NCBI GenBank assembly: GCA_038501195.1
Contig: JBBPUQ010000003.1
Coordinates: forward strand, 5,300,501-5,364,500
From: Nemania diffusa
Lineage: Eukaryota; Ascomycota; Sordariomycetes; Xylariales; Xylariaceae
Direction of reading: 5' to 3'
DNA length: 64,000 nucleotides
Shown: positions 12,576 through 25,400 of the stretch, piece after piece
Numbering within the stretch: position 1 is the first letter of the stretch
Layout of the letters: each line of letters starts with the position of its first letter
Made by a program: the position numbers and the translations under genes
Notes under the pieces: model-generated
Database searches by the model: none
What the model saw: the letters and a program-made list of their open reading frames with translations, nothing else
Told to the model about the DNA's origin: nothing

Positions 12576-12611
12576 TCTCCGAAATCACCGCGCAATTTTT
12601 ATTCACTAACC

Positions 12612-14405
12612 ATGAATCCCTCAAGTGCATACACTATTACAAATGGTCCACAGAAACATTTCCGAGCACTCACAAGCCCGACTCAGAAGAGATTCACAAA
12701 AAGAATCAAGATGTCCTACGATAGTTCGAGCGAGGATCTCGAACCGAAGGTGACCGATATTCTCCATCTCGACTTAGATACTGACCCCTACAAGCCCGAC
12801 CCCGAAGAGACAAAACACTACTTCCATGGGTTCAGTGGCAGTCCGAGACTGGTGGCCAGAACAGGCCGTGACCGCTGGACGAAGACATTGTACAAATATG
12901 GGTGGAACCAGACGCTTGTTCAGCATGAAAAATGCTACATGACCTTGGAAGACCCAGGAATCATCGGCAAATGGTGTAAAGATCTGTCGATGAGCATCAT
13001 CGAAGCCCTAGGTCACTGCGAATGGGCATACTTCTTCCCTATACGTACATGTCTCAGGGACGATCAGCGTCTCCAGAGGAGTGCAGCAGCTACGATCTTG
13101 CTGGTTGCTGTGAAGCCGGCCAGCCTTGAATGGGAGGACGGCATCAAAATTGCCTTACGCTGCCGTGACATCATACGGAAATTCATGATTTTTGATGTCG
13201 AGGTCGAGATCATGGAAGGCCAGTACACACGGCACGCCGCTTCTACACAGCTCGAAGCACTCCTAAGCCCTGACTATCCTAGGACGACAAAAATCATACT
13301 ACCGCTATTGTCGCAGCCAGGGTATTCTATTGCCTACCTAGAAGACAGACCAGGCGAGGGAACAGTAGGCTTGCACATCAAGCTAGGAGCCGACGAGTCG
13401 ACTGTGTACGGTCTTACTTGCCGTCATGTTGTCTGTGGTGGGCGTGCGAAACACGAGTCGTACAAGCCGTCAGCGGATGATCGTCGATACCATATATCAG
13501 GTAGCCAGGGCCATCTTGGTGAACTCCAATGCACTTTAGATTCTCGCCTGAGTGCCGCAAAAGCGGACTTGGATTGGCAACAAGGCCCGATTAAAAAATG
13601 GGATAATTGGTATCAACACCACAATCCAAAGAATATCTCGCCGCCTACCGAGAAAGACCGCCTGCAACTGCAGAAGATCCAAGCATCGGTAGATTACCAT
13701 ACCTCGGTTGCACAAGTCCTCAAAGATATGGAAGACAGGAAGGAACGGCAAATCGGTCACCTGGCGTATTACCCAGGTTGCTCCATCTCTGCTCGAGAGC
13801 CTAGGTATCTCAGAGACTGGGCACTCGTAGAGCTCCATGTTCAAAAGTTCACCCTACCCCCAGCCAACACAGTCTTCCTTGGGTCATCATCAGTGGCGTA
13901 CGGTGATCTTGATCTAGAACTCACTTTGAAACCCAAAACTATAGTCAAGCCAATGGCCGTTTCAAAGATAGGACAAAAAACAGGACTGACCCACGGAACA
14001 ACAAGCGGTATCGAAGCTGTCGTCCGTCACCCGTGCAAAGACGACCTGGCTGAGTACTCCTGGGAAATGCTGATTGTCCCCGAAGAGGGGGCCTCGTATT
14101 TCTCGCAATGTGGAGACTCAGGCTCCGCGGTATTCAACAACATGGGCAACGTAGTTGCGATCGTCACTGCTAGCAACAAGGGCGACCCAATACAGTGGAG
14201 AGGCGTGCCTGACAAAGGCTCATCCTCTCTTTTACGTGTCCGGCATTTCAAGGACCAGGGCGTTGCGCCACAAAATGCAGACGAGACACCTGCCTCCGAG
14301 ATTGTGGACATACCCAGAGGAACAGATGTTACCTTCGCTGCCCCGATACACTGGGTCTTGGATGATATTGAGGACTTCACTGGTCAAAAACCGCGGCTTG
14401 CATAG
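12612..14405 (+). CDS. Trypsin-fold (PA clan) serine-protease-like protein, 597 aa
   Basis: Single-exon gene whose C-terminal half carries a chymotrypsin-like triad in the expected order: His272 in LTCRHVV, Asp402 in RDWALVEL, Ser503 in QCGDSGSAVF. KTGLTHGTTSG (456-466) matches the glycine/threonine strand common in fungal relatives of this fold. His to Asp is 130 residues, far longer than in chymotrypsin; the extra sequence (~280-395) is charged and hydrophilic. The first ~220 residues form a separate region I do not recognise. There is no signal peptide or membrane segment, so the product is probably intracellular. ATG 12,612 has A at -3; Met34 (12,711) is an alternative start. Stop is TAG. 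All three catalytic residues are present, so it may be active; the substrate is unknown. Similar domains occur in fungal hypothetical proteins and some NLR-type proteins, but no NTPase domain is attached here. Confidence 0.8.
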   Translation: MNPSSAYTITNGPQKHFRALTSPTQKRFTKRIKMSYDSSSEDLEPKVTDILHLDLDTDPYKPDPEETKHYFHGFSGSPRLVARTGRDRWTKTLYKYGWNQTLVQHEKCYMTLEDPGIIGKWCKDLSMSIIEALGHCEWAYFFPIRTCLRDDQRLQRSAAATILLVAVKPASLEWEDGIKIALRCRDIIRKFMIFDVEVEIMEGQYTRHAASTQLEALLSPDYPRTTKIILPLLSQPGYSIAYLEDRPGEGTVGLHIKLGADESTVYGLTCRHVVCGGRAKHESYKPSADDRRYHISGSQGHLGELQCTLDSRLSAAKADLDWQQGPIKKWDNWYQHHNPKNISPPTEKDRLQLQKIQASVDYHTSVAQVLKDMEDRKERQIGHLAYYPGCSISAREPRYLRDWALVELHVQKFTLPPANTVFLGSSSVAYGDLDLELTLKPKTIVKPMAVSKIGQKTGLTHGTTSGIEAVVRHPCKDDLAEYSWEMLIVPEEGASYFSQCGDSGSAVFNNMGNVVAIVTASNKGDPIQWRGVPDKGSSSLLRVRHFKDQGVAPQNADETPASEIVDIPRGTDVTFAAPIHWVLDDIEDFTGQKPRLA

Positions 14406-14493
14406 ACACCGCTTAGTGGAAGCAACAGTCAGCGGTCCCTTTACGAGAGGTAGTTTTTATACAGGCGTAGAGCTAAGCAATTTAAGTCATGTC

Positions 14494-14499
14494 AATAAA
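14494..14499 (+). promoter_or_regulatory. Candidate polyadenylation signal AATAAA
   Basis: AATAAA lies 89 nt after the stop of the protease-like gene, before composition becomes AT-rich. It is a plausible 3'-end signal, though such hexamers are common in AT-rich DNA. Confidence 0.4.
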
Positions 14500-14585
14500 A
14501 AAGTAAAACTTTCTAATGCAAAAACCACTAATTCCGGTGTTTAATGCAAATTGGCGCTTATTTACTAACAATAATTTTAAGTTCG

Positions 14586-16448
14586 TGTAATGTAAATATA
14601 ATTCTTGTTGTAAAAAAAAACCTTTTTTTTTGCAGTAAGCTTAACAATTGTTGTTTATATTTTAATTAAAATATTATATTATATAATATAATTATAAAAA
14701 ATATAAAAACTAGTTAATTAATTTTATTAATTAAAAAAAGTTAAATTATATATATATATTATATATATATTTTTTAAATATATAAAATTATAAATAAAAT
14801 TATAAATAAAATTATAAAATTAATTTATAATAAAAAATATATATTTTAAATTAAAATAAAAATTAATTAAATATAATATTTAAATTTATTTATTATTATA
14901 GTTTTTATTTAATATTATAAATTTATAAATTTATATTAAAAATAATAATTTAATATAATTAATATATTTTTTTAATAAAATTATATTTTATAAAATTTTA
15001 ATTTATTATTATTTTTTTTATAAAAATATAATATAATATATTTATAATTAAATTTTTAATTTTTTTTAGTTTATAAATTTAATATATATTAAAATATTAT
15101 AAATTAAAATAAAATATAAAAATATATATTTAAAAAAAAATAGAAAATATTTTATTATATTAAAAAAAGTTAATAAATTTTTATTTTATAATAATTTAAT
15201 TTATTTATTTATTAAATAATTTTTAAAAATTAATAAATATATAATTTAATATATAAATTATAATGTTTTTTTATATATTAAATTTATAAATATTAAATAT
15301 TATTTTATTTATATTATATAAAGTTTATAATAAAATAAAACTTTAAATAAATAAAGTTATATTATATAAAAAAATTATAAATAAAAAAATAAAAAAAAGT
15401 TATAATTTTTTTTATAAAAAAATTATTTATATATATATTAATAAAAAAATTTAAAATAATAATAAATAAATTATTTATTTAATATAAATAAATAAAAAAG
15501 TTTTAAAAAATAAAATTTTTATAATTATTTTATATATTTTTAATATTAAATTTATTTAAAATTAATTTATATTAATAAATTAAATAAATAAAAAACTTTT
15601 TAAGTTTTTTTTTTTAATTTAATTTTATAAATTTACTTTTTTTAATTTATATTATATGTTTATAAATTTAAATATTATATTAATTATATTATATAATTTA
15701 TTTATTAATATATTATATATAACTTATTTATATTTAATTAAATTTTAATAAATAATATTGTTTTTAATTTAAAAAATATTTTTTATATAATTTTTATTAA
15801 TTAATATAATTATAAAATTAATTTAAAAATTTAAATATTTGTTATTTATAAATATTTTATTAATAAAAATAAATATTTTTATATTATTAAATTTATTAAA
15901 AATTTTTTAAAAAAACTTTTTAGAAAAAATTATTATAAAAATAATGTTATAATAGCATTTTTTTTATAAAACTTTTATAATAAAAATAATTTATATTTAA
16001 TTTTATTTTTAAATTAAAATTTAAAATTAAAAAATTTTATATTAAATTAATATTATATTTAATAATTAATAATTTTATTTAATAATTTTTTATATTTTTA
16101 TTTTTTTTATATAATAATAATTATTTTATCAATAAATTATTAATATTATTATAAAAAATAATTTATTTTTTTATTATAAATAAAAATTAAAAAATTTTTT
16201 TTTTTTTAATATTATTAAATAATATTTTTTTTTTTTTTTTTTTTTTTTTTAAATATATTGTTTTTATAATATTTTAAACTTTTATATTTTTTAAATTTTT
16301 TAATATTTTTTATAAAAATAACTTGTAAATAATTTAAATTTTAAATATTTATTTAAATAATATTATTTTTTTAAAATATATTTATAATTTAGTTTTAATA
16401 ATATTTAAACTATTTTTTTATAATATAAACATGTTTTTTTTTTTTTTT
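14586..16448. repeat. Unassigned AT-rich RIP-like DNA
   Basis: Nearly pure A/T with homopolymer runs (for example the T run at about 16,226-16,251) and no open frame of interest. I found no second copy of this stretch in the window. Likely decayed repeat. Confidence 0.7.
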
Positions 16449-18985
16449 TTTAAATTTAATGTTTTTTTTTATTTTTTTTTTAATTAAACTATTATTTTTA
16501 TTTAGTTTAATAATTTAAGTTTTAAATAACTTTTAAAATTATTATTTTAATTATTATATTATAATATTTTTATAAATTAATATAAACTTTTTTTAAATAT
16601 AAAAATTAAATTAAAATATTTTTATTTATTTTTTTAATTTTAAATTATAACTTTATTATTTTTATTATTTTTTAAAATTTTTAATAAAATAATATTTTAA
16701 ATATAATATTATAAAATTTTTTTTTAATTATTTATAATTTTTTTATAAAAATTTTTATTTTTTTATTTTAATTAAAATAAAAATTATTTATAAAAACTTA
16801 TTAAATTATAATAAATAAATTAATATAATTGTTTTTTTTATTTTTTTATTTAAAAAATTTTTAATTAAAATATTATTTTTTATATTAACTTTTTTATTTA
16901 ATTTTAATTTAATTTATTTTATTATATTTAAATAATTTATTACTTTTATATTAATTATTTTAAATTTATTTTTATTATATTTAATTTTAATAATAAAAAT
17001 ATATAATAATATATAATAAAAATTATTTTAATTATTAAAACTATTATAAAAAAAATTTATAAAAACTTTTATAAATGATATTTTTATTATTATTAAAGTT
17101 ATAATAAATAAATTTATTTATAATTTAATTATTATATAAAATATTTAATTAATGAAATATTTTAATTTAAATATATTTTTTTTATTTAATATAAATAAAT
17201 ATATTATTATTAATAATAATATTTATTAATATATTTAAAACTTTATTAAATAAATTATTATTTAAAATAATTTTTTATAATTATTTTATAACAAAGTTTA
17301 AATTTAATATATAAATATATTAAATAAAATTATTAAAGTTATTATAAATATTAATTTTAAGTTTATATTATATAAATTTAAAAATAAATATAAATATAAT
17401 ATTATTAAAATATTAAAAATAATTTTAAATAATTTTAATAAAAATATTAATATAAATTTAAATTATATTAATAATTTAAAACTATTATAATTATAAATTT
17501 ATTATTAAAATTTAATTTATTAATTTTTTATAAAATTAATTATATTTGAATTTTTAATAATTTTATAATAAATTTATAAATTAAATTATTTTTAATGTTT
17601 TTTAATATATTTAAAAAATAAATAAAAAATATATTATATAGTTTTATTTAATTGTAATAAAATATTAGCTTTAACTTTTATTATTTTTTATTTAATTTTT
17701 TATTTATTTTTATATATTATTAATATATTTATATTATTAACTTTAAAATTATTTATTAATTTAGTTTTTTTTATAAAAAAGCTTTTTAATAATATAAATT
17801 AAAATAATTTTTAATTTAATAATTTTTATAATTATTTATATAAATATAAATTTTATAACTTTTATTAATAATATAATAATTGTTATAATAATAAATATAA
17901 TAAATTTTTTAATAATAATAATAATTTTTATTTTAATTTATATTAATTTAATTAAAAAAATAATTATATTAATTTTTATAATAATAATAATTATAGTTAT
18001 AATTATAATAAACAATTTTATTATATTTAATAATTTTATTATTAATTATTTTATTAATAAATTAAGTTTTATTAAATAAACAATAATATATATTTGTAAA
18101 AGTTACAGTATGCAGTATAAGTGCAGTTGTTTCATAAAATGATCGCTGATTTTAAAAAGTAATTGTAGTAAATTATTTTTATCTAAGGATTAATTTTGTA
18201 TGCTGTGTTTTTTTAAGTACTAACTAGCTAATGCTTAGCTTGTATCTGCTGTACATATAGCGCAGCGTAGCGCAATAATAGCTGCTCCTTTACAATATTT
18301 TAATATTTAAAATAAAATTTTAATTTTAGTTAATAAATATAATTTTTATATTAAAAATTAAAAATTTATTATTTAAAGTTATATTATAATTAATAAAATT
18401 AATAAAAAAAGCTTAAAAAAATTTTTATTAAATATTTTTTTAAAAAAAAAAACAGTTTAACTTTTATATATTTAACTTTTATAATATATATTTAGTTAAA
18501 AATATATTTATAATATTTAATTTAAAATTATTATTATTATAATATTATAACTATAATTATCAATTTAAAAATTATAATATATTTTTTTTTATATTATATT
18601 ATATATTATTGTTTTATTAATATAGTTAATATAATATTTAATAATATATTTAATTAATTTAAATTTAATAAAAATAACGTTTTTTTTATAAATAATATAT
18701 TTAATACTATTTTAATTAATTTTAATATTAAGTTTATTAATAAAACTAATTATTTTATTTTTTATATATATTTATAAATTTATATAATTATAAATAATAA
18801 TATTAAATTTATAATTATATATTTTAAAATTAATTATTTTATAGTTATAATTATTTATAAATAACTTTTTAATTATATTTTTAATATTAATATAGTTAAA
18901 AAAATTATTATAAATAATATATAATATTAATAATTTTATAATTTTAATTAAATATATTATATTTTTTTATAATTTTAAAGTTAAA
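16449..18985. repeat. Repeat R1, copy A (interrupted by a solo LTR)
   Basis: Matches 34,469-36,568 along its length in the same orientation. Shared stretches include AATTAAACTATTATTTTTAT near 16,483 and the segment following 18,300. It carries a 200-bp insert (18,095-18,294) that copy B lacks; copy B lacks about 80 bp near 18,650-18,720. Positions 18,854-18,985 match 60,817-60,950, the part of copy B lying beyond the E0 insertion. R1 is probably an old RIP-altered transposon of unknown class. Confidence 0.7.
18095..18294 (-). mobile_element. Solo LTR of family B, 200 bp, lightly mutated
   Basis: Begins TGTAAAAG and ends CTTTACA, so it has TG...CA ends with a short inverted repeat. It is flanked by perfect 5-bp duplications ATATT (18,090-18,094 and 18,295-18,299). 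R1 copy B has the empty site with a single ATATT (36,104-36,108). Its reverse complement aligns without gaps to 22,421-22,620, 36,948-37,147 and 44,204-44,403, each exactly 200 bp, differing mainly by C/T and G/A. It keeps GCGCAGCGTAGCGC, which the other copies have partly or wholly lost. Orientation is opposite to those copies. Confidence 0.88.
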
Positions 18986-21900
18986 TTAATAAATTTAATA
19001 AATCAAATATTTTTAAAATTATTATTTAAATTATTAATAATTTTAAATTTAACATTTTTTTTAATATAAAATTTATAAATATAAACTTTATAATAATTAA
19101 TTTTTTTAATTATATTATTATATTAAAACTTTGTTAAAATATTATTATATTTAAATAATTTATTAAAAAAAATAATTTAATTAAATAATATATTGTTATT
19201 ATTATTAATACTATAATGTTTTTTTATATTATAATAATATTAGCAAGTTTATATATAAACTTATTAAAATTTAATATTAATAAATTTAAATATTGTTTTA
19301 ATAATATTATTGCTATAATATTATTTATAATAAGCTTTAAAACAATTTTATTTATTAATTATATTAACTAATTTATTTATATTTATTAAAAAATATATTT
19401 AAAAACTATTAAAAATTTTAATTAAAACTAATATATTTTTATATTATAAAATAAAGCTAGCTTTATAATTATAGCTATAATTATAACTATAAATATTTTT
19501 AATTTTTTTTTAAATAATATTATATTTTGATTTATTTAATAAAGTTTTATTTACTTTTTAAAATATAAATATAACTTTTAAAAATATTTAAAATATAATT
19601 TAAAAATATTATAAAACTAAAAATAATATATTATTATTTTTTAATATATATTGTTTTAAAAATATATTATTTATTTAAACTAAAAATAACATATATATAT
19701 ATATAATTAAATTTATAATTACAAAATATTTTTAAACATTTTTTAAATAATATAAAATTTAATATATATAAAATATTATAAAAATAAATAAACTTAATAT
19801 AATATAAATTAAACTTATTAAAAATTAATAAAATTTTTAATATTATATATAAAAATAACAAAATAAATTTTATAAAACTATTTATATTTTTTAATTGTTT
19901 TATTTTTATTATATAATAATTAATTAATAAAGTTTATAAAAAATACATTATTATTAATTTGAAATTTTTTAATAAAATTATAATATTTAATATTTATTTT
20001 TTATTAATTTAAAAAGTTATTATTATTAAATTATATAATTATATTTAAATTATAATAATAAATTGTTTTAAATTTTTTTATTAATTAAATAAAAGATTTT
20101 TTTTTATAAAAACTTAAAATATTTAAAATAATATTAATAAATGTTTAAAACAGTTTAAAATTTATTTAATAATTTATAAATAATAAACTATTGCTTTATA
20201 TTTAATATTTATTAATATATATTAATAATATTATTATTTATTTTTAAATAATATATAAATATATTAAATATATTATTAATGTTTTAAATATATTTAAAAG
20301 TATTAAATTAAATTTTAAACTAAATAAATTTTTTATTAGTTATTTTTTTATTTAATTGTTTAATTTTATTATTAATAGTTTTAATATAACTATTATTAAA
20401 AACTAAGTTAATATAATTTATAAATTAATTTAATTAATAATTTTAATTATATTAACAATATATATTAATTTAATTAACTTTTTATATAAATTTATTTTTT
20501 AATATTAATAAAAGCTTTTTTTATTATAAAAATGTAAAATTTATTTATTTGTTAAAAAATGTAAAAATAAAGCAATTTTTAAAACTATAACTATTTAAAA
20601 ATAATAAACTACTAAAATTATTTTTAATTTAATTATATAAAAAAAGTGAACTTTTTAATTATTATAAATATAACTTATTAATATAGCTTATTTTGTTTAT
20701 TAAAACTATTAATAACTTTTTTTTATTAAATTTAATATTTTTTATAAATATAAATATAACGTTATAATTTTTAATTTTAATAATATTTAAAATAATTAAT
20801 ATATTTTATTGATTTTATATAATTTATTTTATTTTTAAATAAAGTTTTAACTAAAATAAAGTTAAATTATAATATTATTAAATTAAAAGATTTTAATTTA
20901 ATATAAAGTTATAAATAATTTTAAGTTTAAATATAATTATATATTATATTTATTATTATATTTATTAATTATAAAACTATTTAAAATATTATTAATTAAA
21001 TAAATTTTTAATTAATAAATATAATTAAATTAAATATAAAACTTATTATAATATTAATTTATTTCTTTTAATTTTAGTTTAATATTTAATATATTTTTCA
21101 TTAAATTAATTTAGTTTTTAATATATTATTTTAGCTTTTTATTTTATTAAATTTATTTAATAATATTATATTATAAAATTTAAAAACTAATATATTAAAA
21201 ATATTATTAATAATTTTAATTATATTATAAATATATATATTTTTATTAATAACTAATAATAATAAAAGTTTATTTAAAAATATTTAAACAATTTTCAATT
21301 TATTAAAATAGTAGTAAAATTATAACAATAACTTTAATTATTAATAAATTTTACTATTAAAAGCAAACTAGTTATATATTCTTTTTACAAATTTAATAAA
21401 TATAAATTGTTTTATTTTATATATTTATAAAATAAATAATAGTTTTATATTTTAATAATATATTAAAAAAATATTTTTAAAATATTTTATAATAAATAAT
21501 ATTATTTTAGTTTTAAATATATATTTTATAACTTTTAAAACTTTATTTTTTATAATTTATTAAAATAAATTTTTAATTATATTAGTTATTGTTTATAATG
21601 TTTTAAATATATAATAAATAAATAAAAAATATTAAATAAACTTATATTTATTTATAAATTAATAATATTATATTATATTATTATTATAAACTTTATTATT
21701 AAACTTTTTTATATATTATTAATTAATATTTTTTAAACTATAAAAAAGTATAATATTTATAATATTTTATTTACAATTATATATAAACTTTTTAAAAAAT
21801 ATATATTGATATTAAATAATATAACTTATATAGTTTATAATTAAGTAATAGTATTTATTAAATTATTGTTTTTATATAATTAAAAAATATTTTGAAAAAA

Positions 21901-22420
21901 TATTTTTAATTAAAACTTTAAGTTTATATTTAAATTTTAGCAAATTTTATAGCTATATATAAAAACAGTTTTAAAAATATTTATTAACTATTATTTATAA
22001 ATAAATACTTTTAATAAAAAATATAACTAAAATATTAAAATTGCTATTTATTATTATGTTATAACATAATATAATATTTTATAAACTAATATTATTGCAA
22101 TGTTTTTATATAATTTTAATAATATAAAATTTTTAGTTTTTAATTATAATTTAAACAAATTAGTTTTAAATTTTTATTTTCGAAGTTTTTTATTAATATT
22201 TGAATTTTTTATTAAATTTTTTAATTTTAAACTTTATTAATTTATATATTAAAAAAATATAAAAATAAAAATTAATTTTATTATAGCTAATATTAAAATA
22301 TAATATAATAATAATTATAATTTTATTTAATTTAAAATTAATAATAAAATTTATTTATAACTTTATAAAAGTTATTATTTATTAAATAAACTGCTATAAA
22401 AATAGTTTATATAACAAATA
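18986..22420. repeat. Unassigned AT-rich RIP-like DNA
   Basis: No credible frame; the 64-residue frame at 19,667-19,861 on the - strand is low-complexity. I could not pair this stretch with another copy in the window. Confidence 0.65.
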
Positions 22421-25400
22421 TATAAAAAAACAGCTATTATTATATTATATTATATTATATATATAGCAAACATAAACTAAGCATTAATTAATAAACATTT
22501 AAAAGAATATAATATATAAAATTAATTTTTAAATAAAAATAATTTATTATAATTACTTTTTAAAATTAACAATTATTTTATAAAGCAATTATATTTATAT
22601 TATATATTATAACTTTTATATTTTTTTATTTTTATATTAAATATTATAATATAATAATTAATAAGTTAAAAAATAAAATAATTAAATTATAAACTGTTAT
22701 ATAGTTAAATATTAATTATAATAAGTTAAAAAAAAACTTTTTTAATAAAAATATATTTTTAAAAAATTAACAAAATTTAATATTTTAATTTAAAAATATT
22801 TTATTTTTATAAAAATAAACTTTTATAAAACTACTAGTTATTATTTAATAATTATTTATTAAAAAAATATTATTTTAAATAATATAACTAATAAATTAAA
22901 ATATATAATTAAAAAAAATAATTAATAAAAGTTAAAATATAACAACTTAATATAAATTATTTAAATATTATATTAAATATTAGAAAATATTTTAATTAAT
23001 TAATAATTATATTATAAAATATTAAAATATTTAAAACAAAAGTATAAATTATTTTAAAAAAATTTTAACTATTTATTAAAAAAAAAATATAGATTTTAAA
23101 CTATTTAAAAATACTGTTTAAATATAGTTTATAAAAATTTATTAAAATAAAAATAAAAGTTTTAAAAACTTTTTTTTAAAATAATAAATTTTAATATATA
23201 AACTAAAAAATAAAAATTAATTAAATAATAATTTTAAATTAATATTTAATTATTAATATAAATTATAAAAAATAATTAAAAAAATGTTTATTTAATAATA
23301 AATTTTATTAAATAATATAATAATAATATTATATAAAACAAAAAAATAATAAAATATATAATAAATAAATAAATTATTTAAATTTATTTTTAAATAATTA
23401 TATATTAAAAATATATTAAATAAATATAATTATATTAATAATATTTAATTTAATAAATAAATTTAAATTAACAATTAATTATATAAATAAAAAAATTGTT
23501 AATAAAATAAAAATTATAATAAGTTATAATATATAAAAATAAATAAACTATTTTTTTATTTTTATTATAATAACATTAAATATTTAATTAAAAATTATTA
23601 AAAAAAATATTATAATATATAAATAATAAATAATTAAAACATATATAAAACTTAATTATTTATATTAAAATATTTTAAATAAATATAAAATATTAAAACT
23701 ATTTAATTTAATATTAAAAAAAAACTAAAAAATAAATTAAAATAAAATAATATATTTAATATATTTTAATTAAAAGTTTTTAAATATTTAATATAAACAA
23801 ACTATTTAAAACTTAAGCTATTTTTAAACTATATAATAAAAAGCTATAAAAATAAATAATAATAAATATAAATATAAAAATATAAATAAAAATTATTTAT
23901 AAAAATTTTATATAAAAAAAGCTTTAATTAATTAATATATAAATTTTATTTTTATTAAATTTTAATAATAAACTTTTATATTATTAAAAAATTTATAAAA
24001 TAATATTAAAAATATTTATATATTTTTTATAGAAATATTTTTTATTATTAAATATAACTAGTTAATATTTAAGTTTTTATTATTAAAATTAAATATAAAA
24101 CAATTAAAAGTTATTTTAAATATTATATTAAATTAATAATAGTTTAAAAAGTTTAAAAAAAAAAACTTTAAAAAATTTATTAATATAATAATTAAAAATA
24201 AATAAATTTTTATTATAAAATTTATAAATATAAAATCAAAAAAAAAAATTTTTTTTTAAAAAAATTAATAACAAAGTTTAATTAAAACAAATTAATTTAT
24301 TATAATATTTTAAAAACTTTTATTATATATATTTTAAATCAAATATATAATTAACTTAATAAAAAAAATAAAAGTATTTTTTAAACTTATATATTTTATT
24401 ATAAAATTTTAATAAAAAATATTTAAAAAATATTGAATAAAAAATTAATATTTAAAAAAAATTAAATATTTAAAAATAAATATAAAAATATTTATATTAT
24501 TTATATTTAAAAAAAATAATATAATATAGTTATATATAAATTATAAAAAATTAAATAAAATTATTATAAAAAATAAATATTGTTTATTTTTAATTTTAAA
24601 AATTATAAACTATTTAAAATTTATAAAAATATTTTTTAAATTAAATTTAAAAAATATTTATTATTAAATTAAAATCAAATTTAACAATAAATAAAAAACT
24701 GCTTTTTAAATATATTATAATTATTATAAATATATAATAATATTATTTAAACTAATTAATATTTTAATAATATTTTAAATTTATATATAAAAAGTTTTAA
24801 TAAAACTAGTAAATTATATTTATATAATTTATTTAAATAATATTGTTATTTTTTTTTAATATAAAAAAGAAATATAAAACTTATTTTTAATTAATTTATA
24901 AATGTTTAAAGTAGTATTAGTTATTTATAAAATTATTAAAATATAAATTTTTTTTAAAAAATTCTTTTTTTTAAAGTTTATTATAAATATTAAAAATATT
25001 AAAATAAATAATTAATAAATAAATATAATTAAAAAATAAAAAATATTTAAATTAATATATAATTTATAAATATTTTTAAGTTTTATAAATTTTTATTAAA
25101 AATTTATTATAAAATATTTATAAATAATAGTATTTATTATAATATTATTAAAAAAAAAATTTATAAATTAATTTATATTTAAAAAAATTTAAAAAATAAA
25201 AAAAGCTTTTTAAATAATTAATTAAAAATATAAATTAAAACTAATATATTAATAAAAACAATATTAAATATATTATTTTAATTATATAAATTAAAATAAT
25301 AATTAATTATTTATTAATTATATAAATTTATTAATATAAAAATAAAATAAGCTATAAATAATAAAAACTATTAGTTATAATAAAAAAATATAAATATTAA

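Larger units (their letters stand above)
10419..12611. other. Intergenic region between the two island genes
   Basis: About 2.2 kb with no convincing gene. Short frames on both strands (76, 93 and 125 residues between 11,835 and 12,595) overlap one another and show no domain. The first part must hold the 3' UTR of the GT31-like gene. The region also contains a hairpin (10,755-10,775), a 16-bp palindrome (11,291-11,306), a hAT-type mini-element (11,620-11,756) with a truncated relative beside it, and the promoter of the protease-like gene at its end. Confidence 0.65.
7085..14585. other. GC-equilibrated gene island inside AT-rich DNA
   Basis: Base composition changes abruptly near 7,085 from nearly pure A/T to a roughly balanced mix with normal CpA and CpG use. 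It falls back between about 14,500 and 14,640. Both credible protein genes of the window lie here, and neither shows in-frame stops or RIP-like decay. The left edge carries AAGCTTTT-type repeats that still look RIP-altered. The right edge fades over about 150 bp, which fits mutation leaking from the neighbouring repeats. Confidence 0.9.

Noticed and set aside
12218..12595. 125-residue - strand frame with a VGFEP-type segment, and box-B-like motifs GGCTCAAATCC (12,270-12,280) and its - strand counterpart GGTTTGATTCC (12,381-12,391)
   Set aside because: GFEP-type peptides often come from translating tRNA T-arms, so I looked for tRNA or SINE genes, but neither motif has a pairing T-stem, acceptor stem or A box. 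At most a decayed tRNA-derived fragment.
13536..14544. Frames on both strands overlapping the protease-like gene (for example 13,536-13,844 and 14,027-14,380 on -, 14,155-14,544 on +)
   Set aside because: Shadows of the 597-residue gene, whose catalytic motifs fix the true frame.
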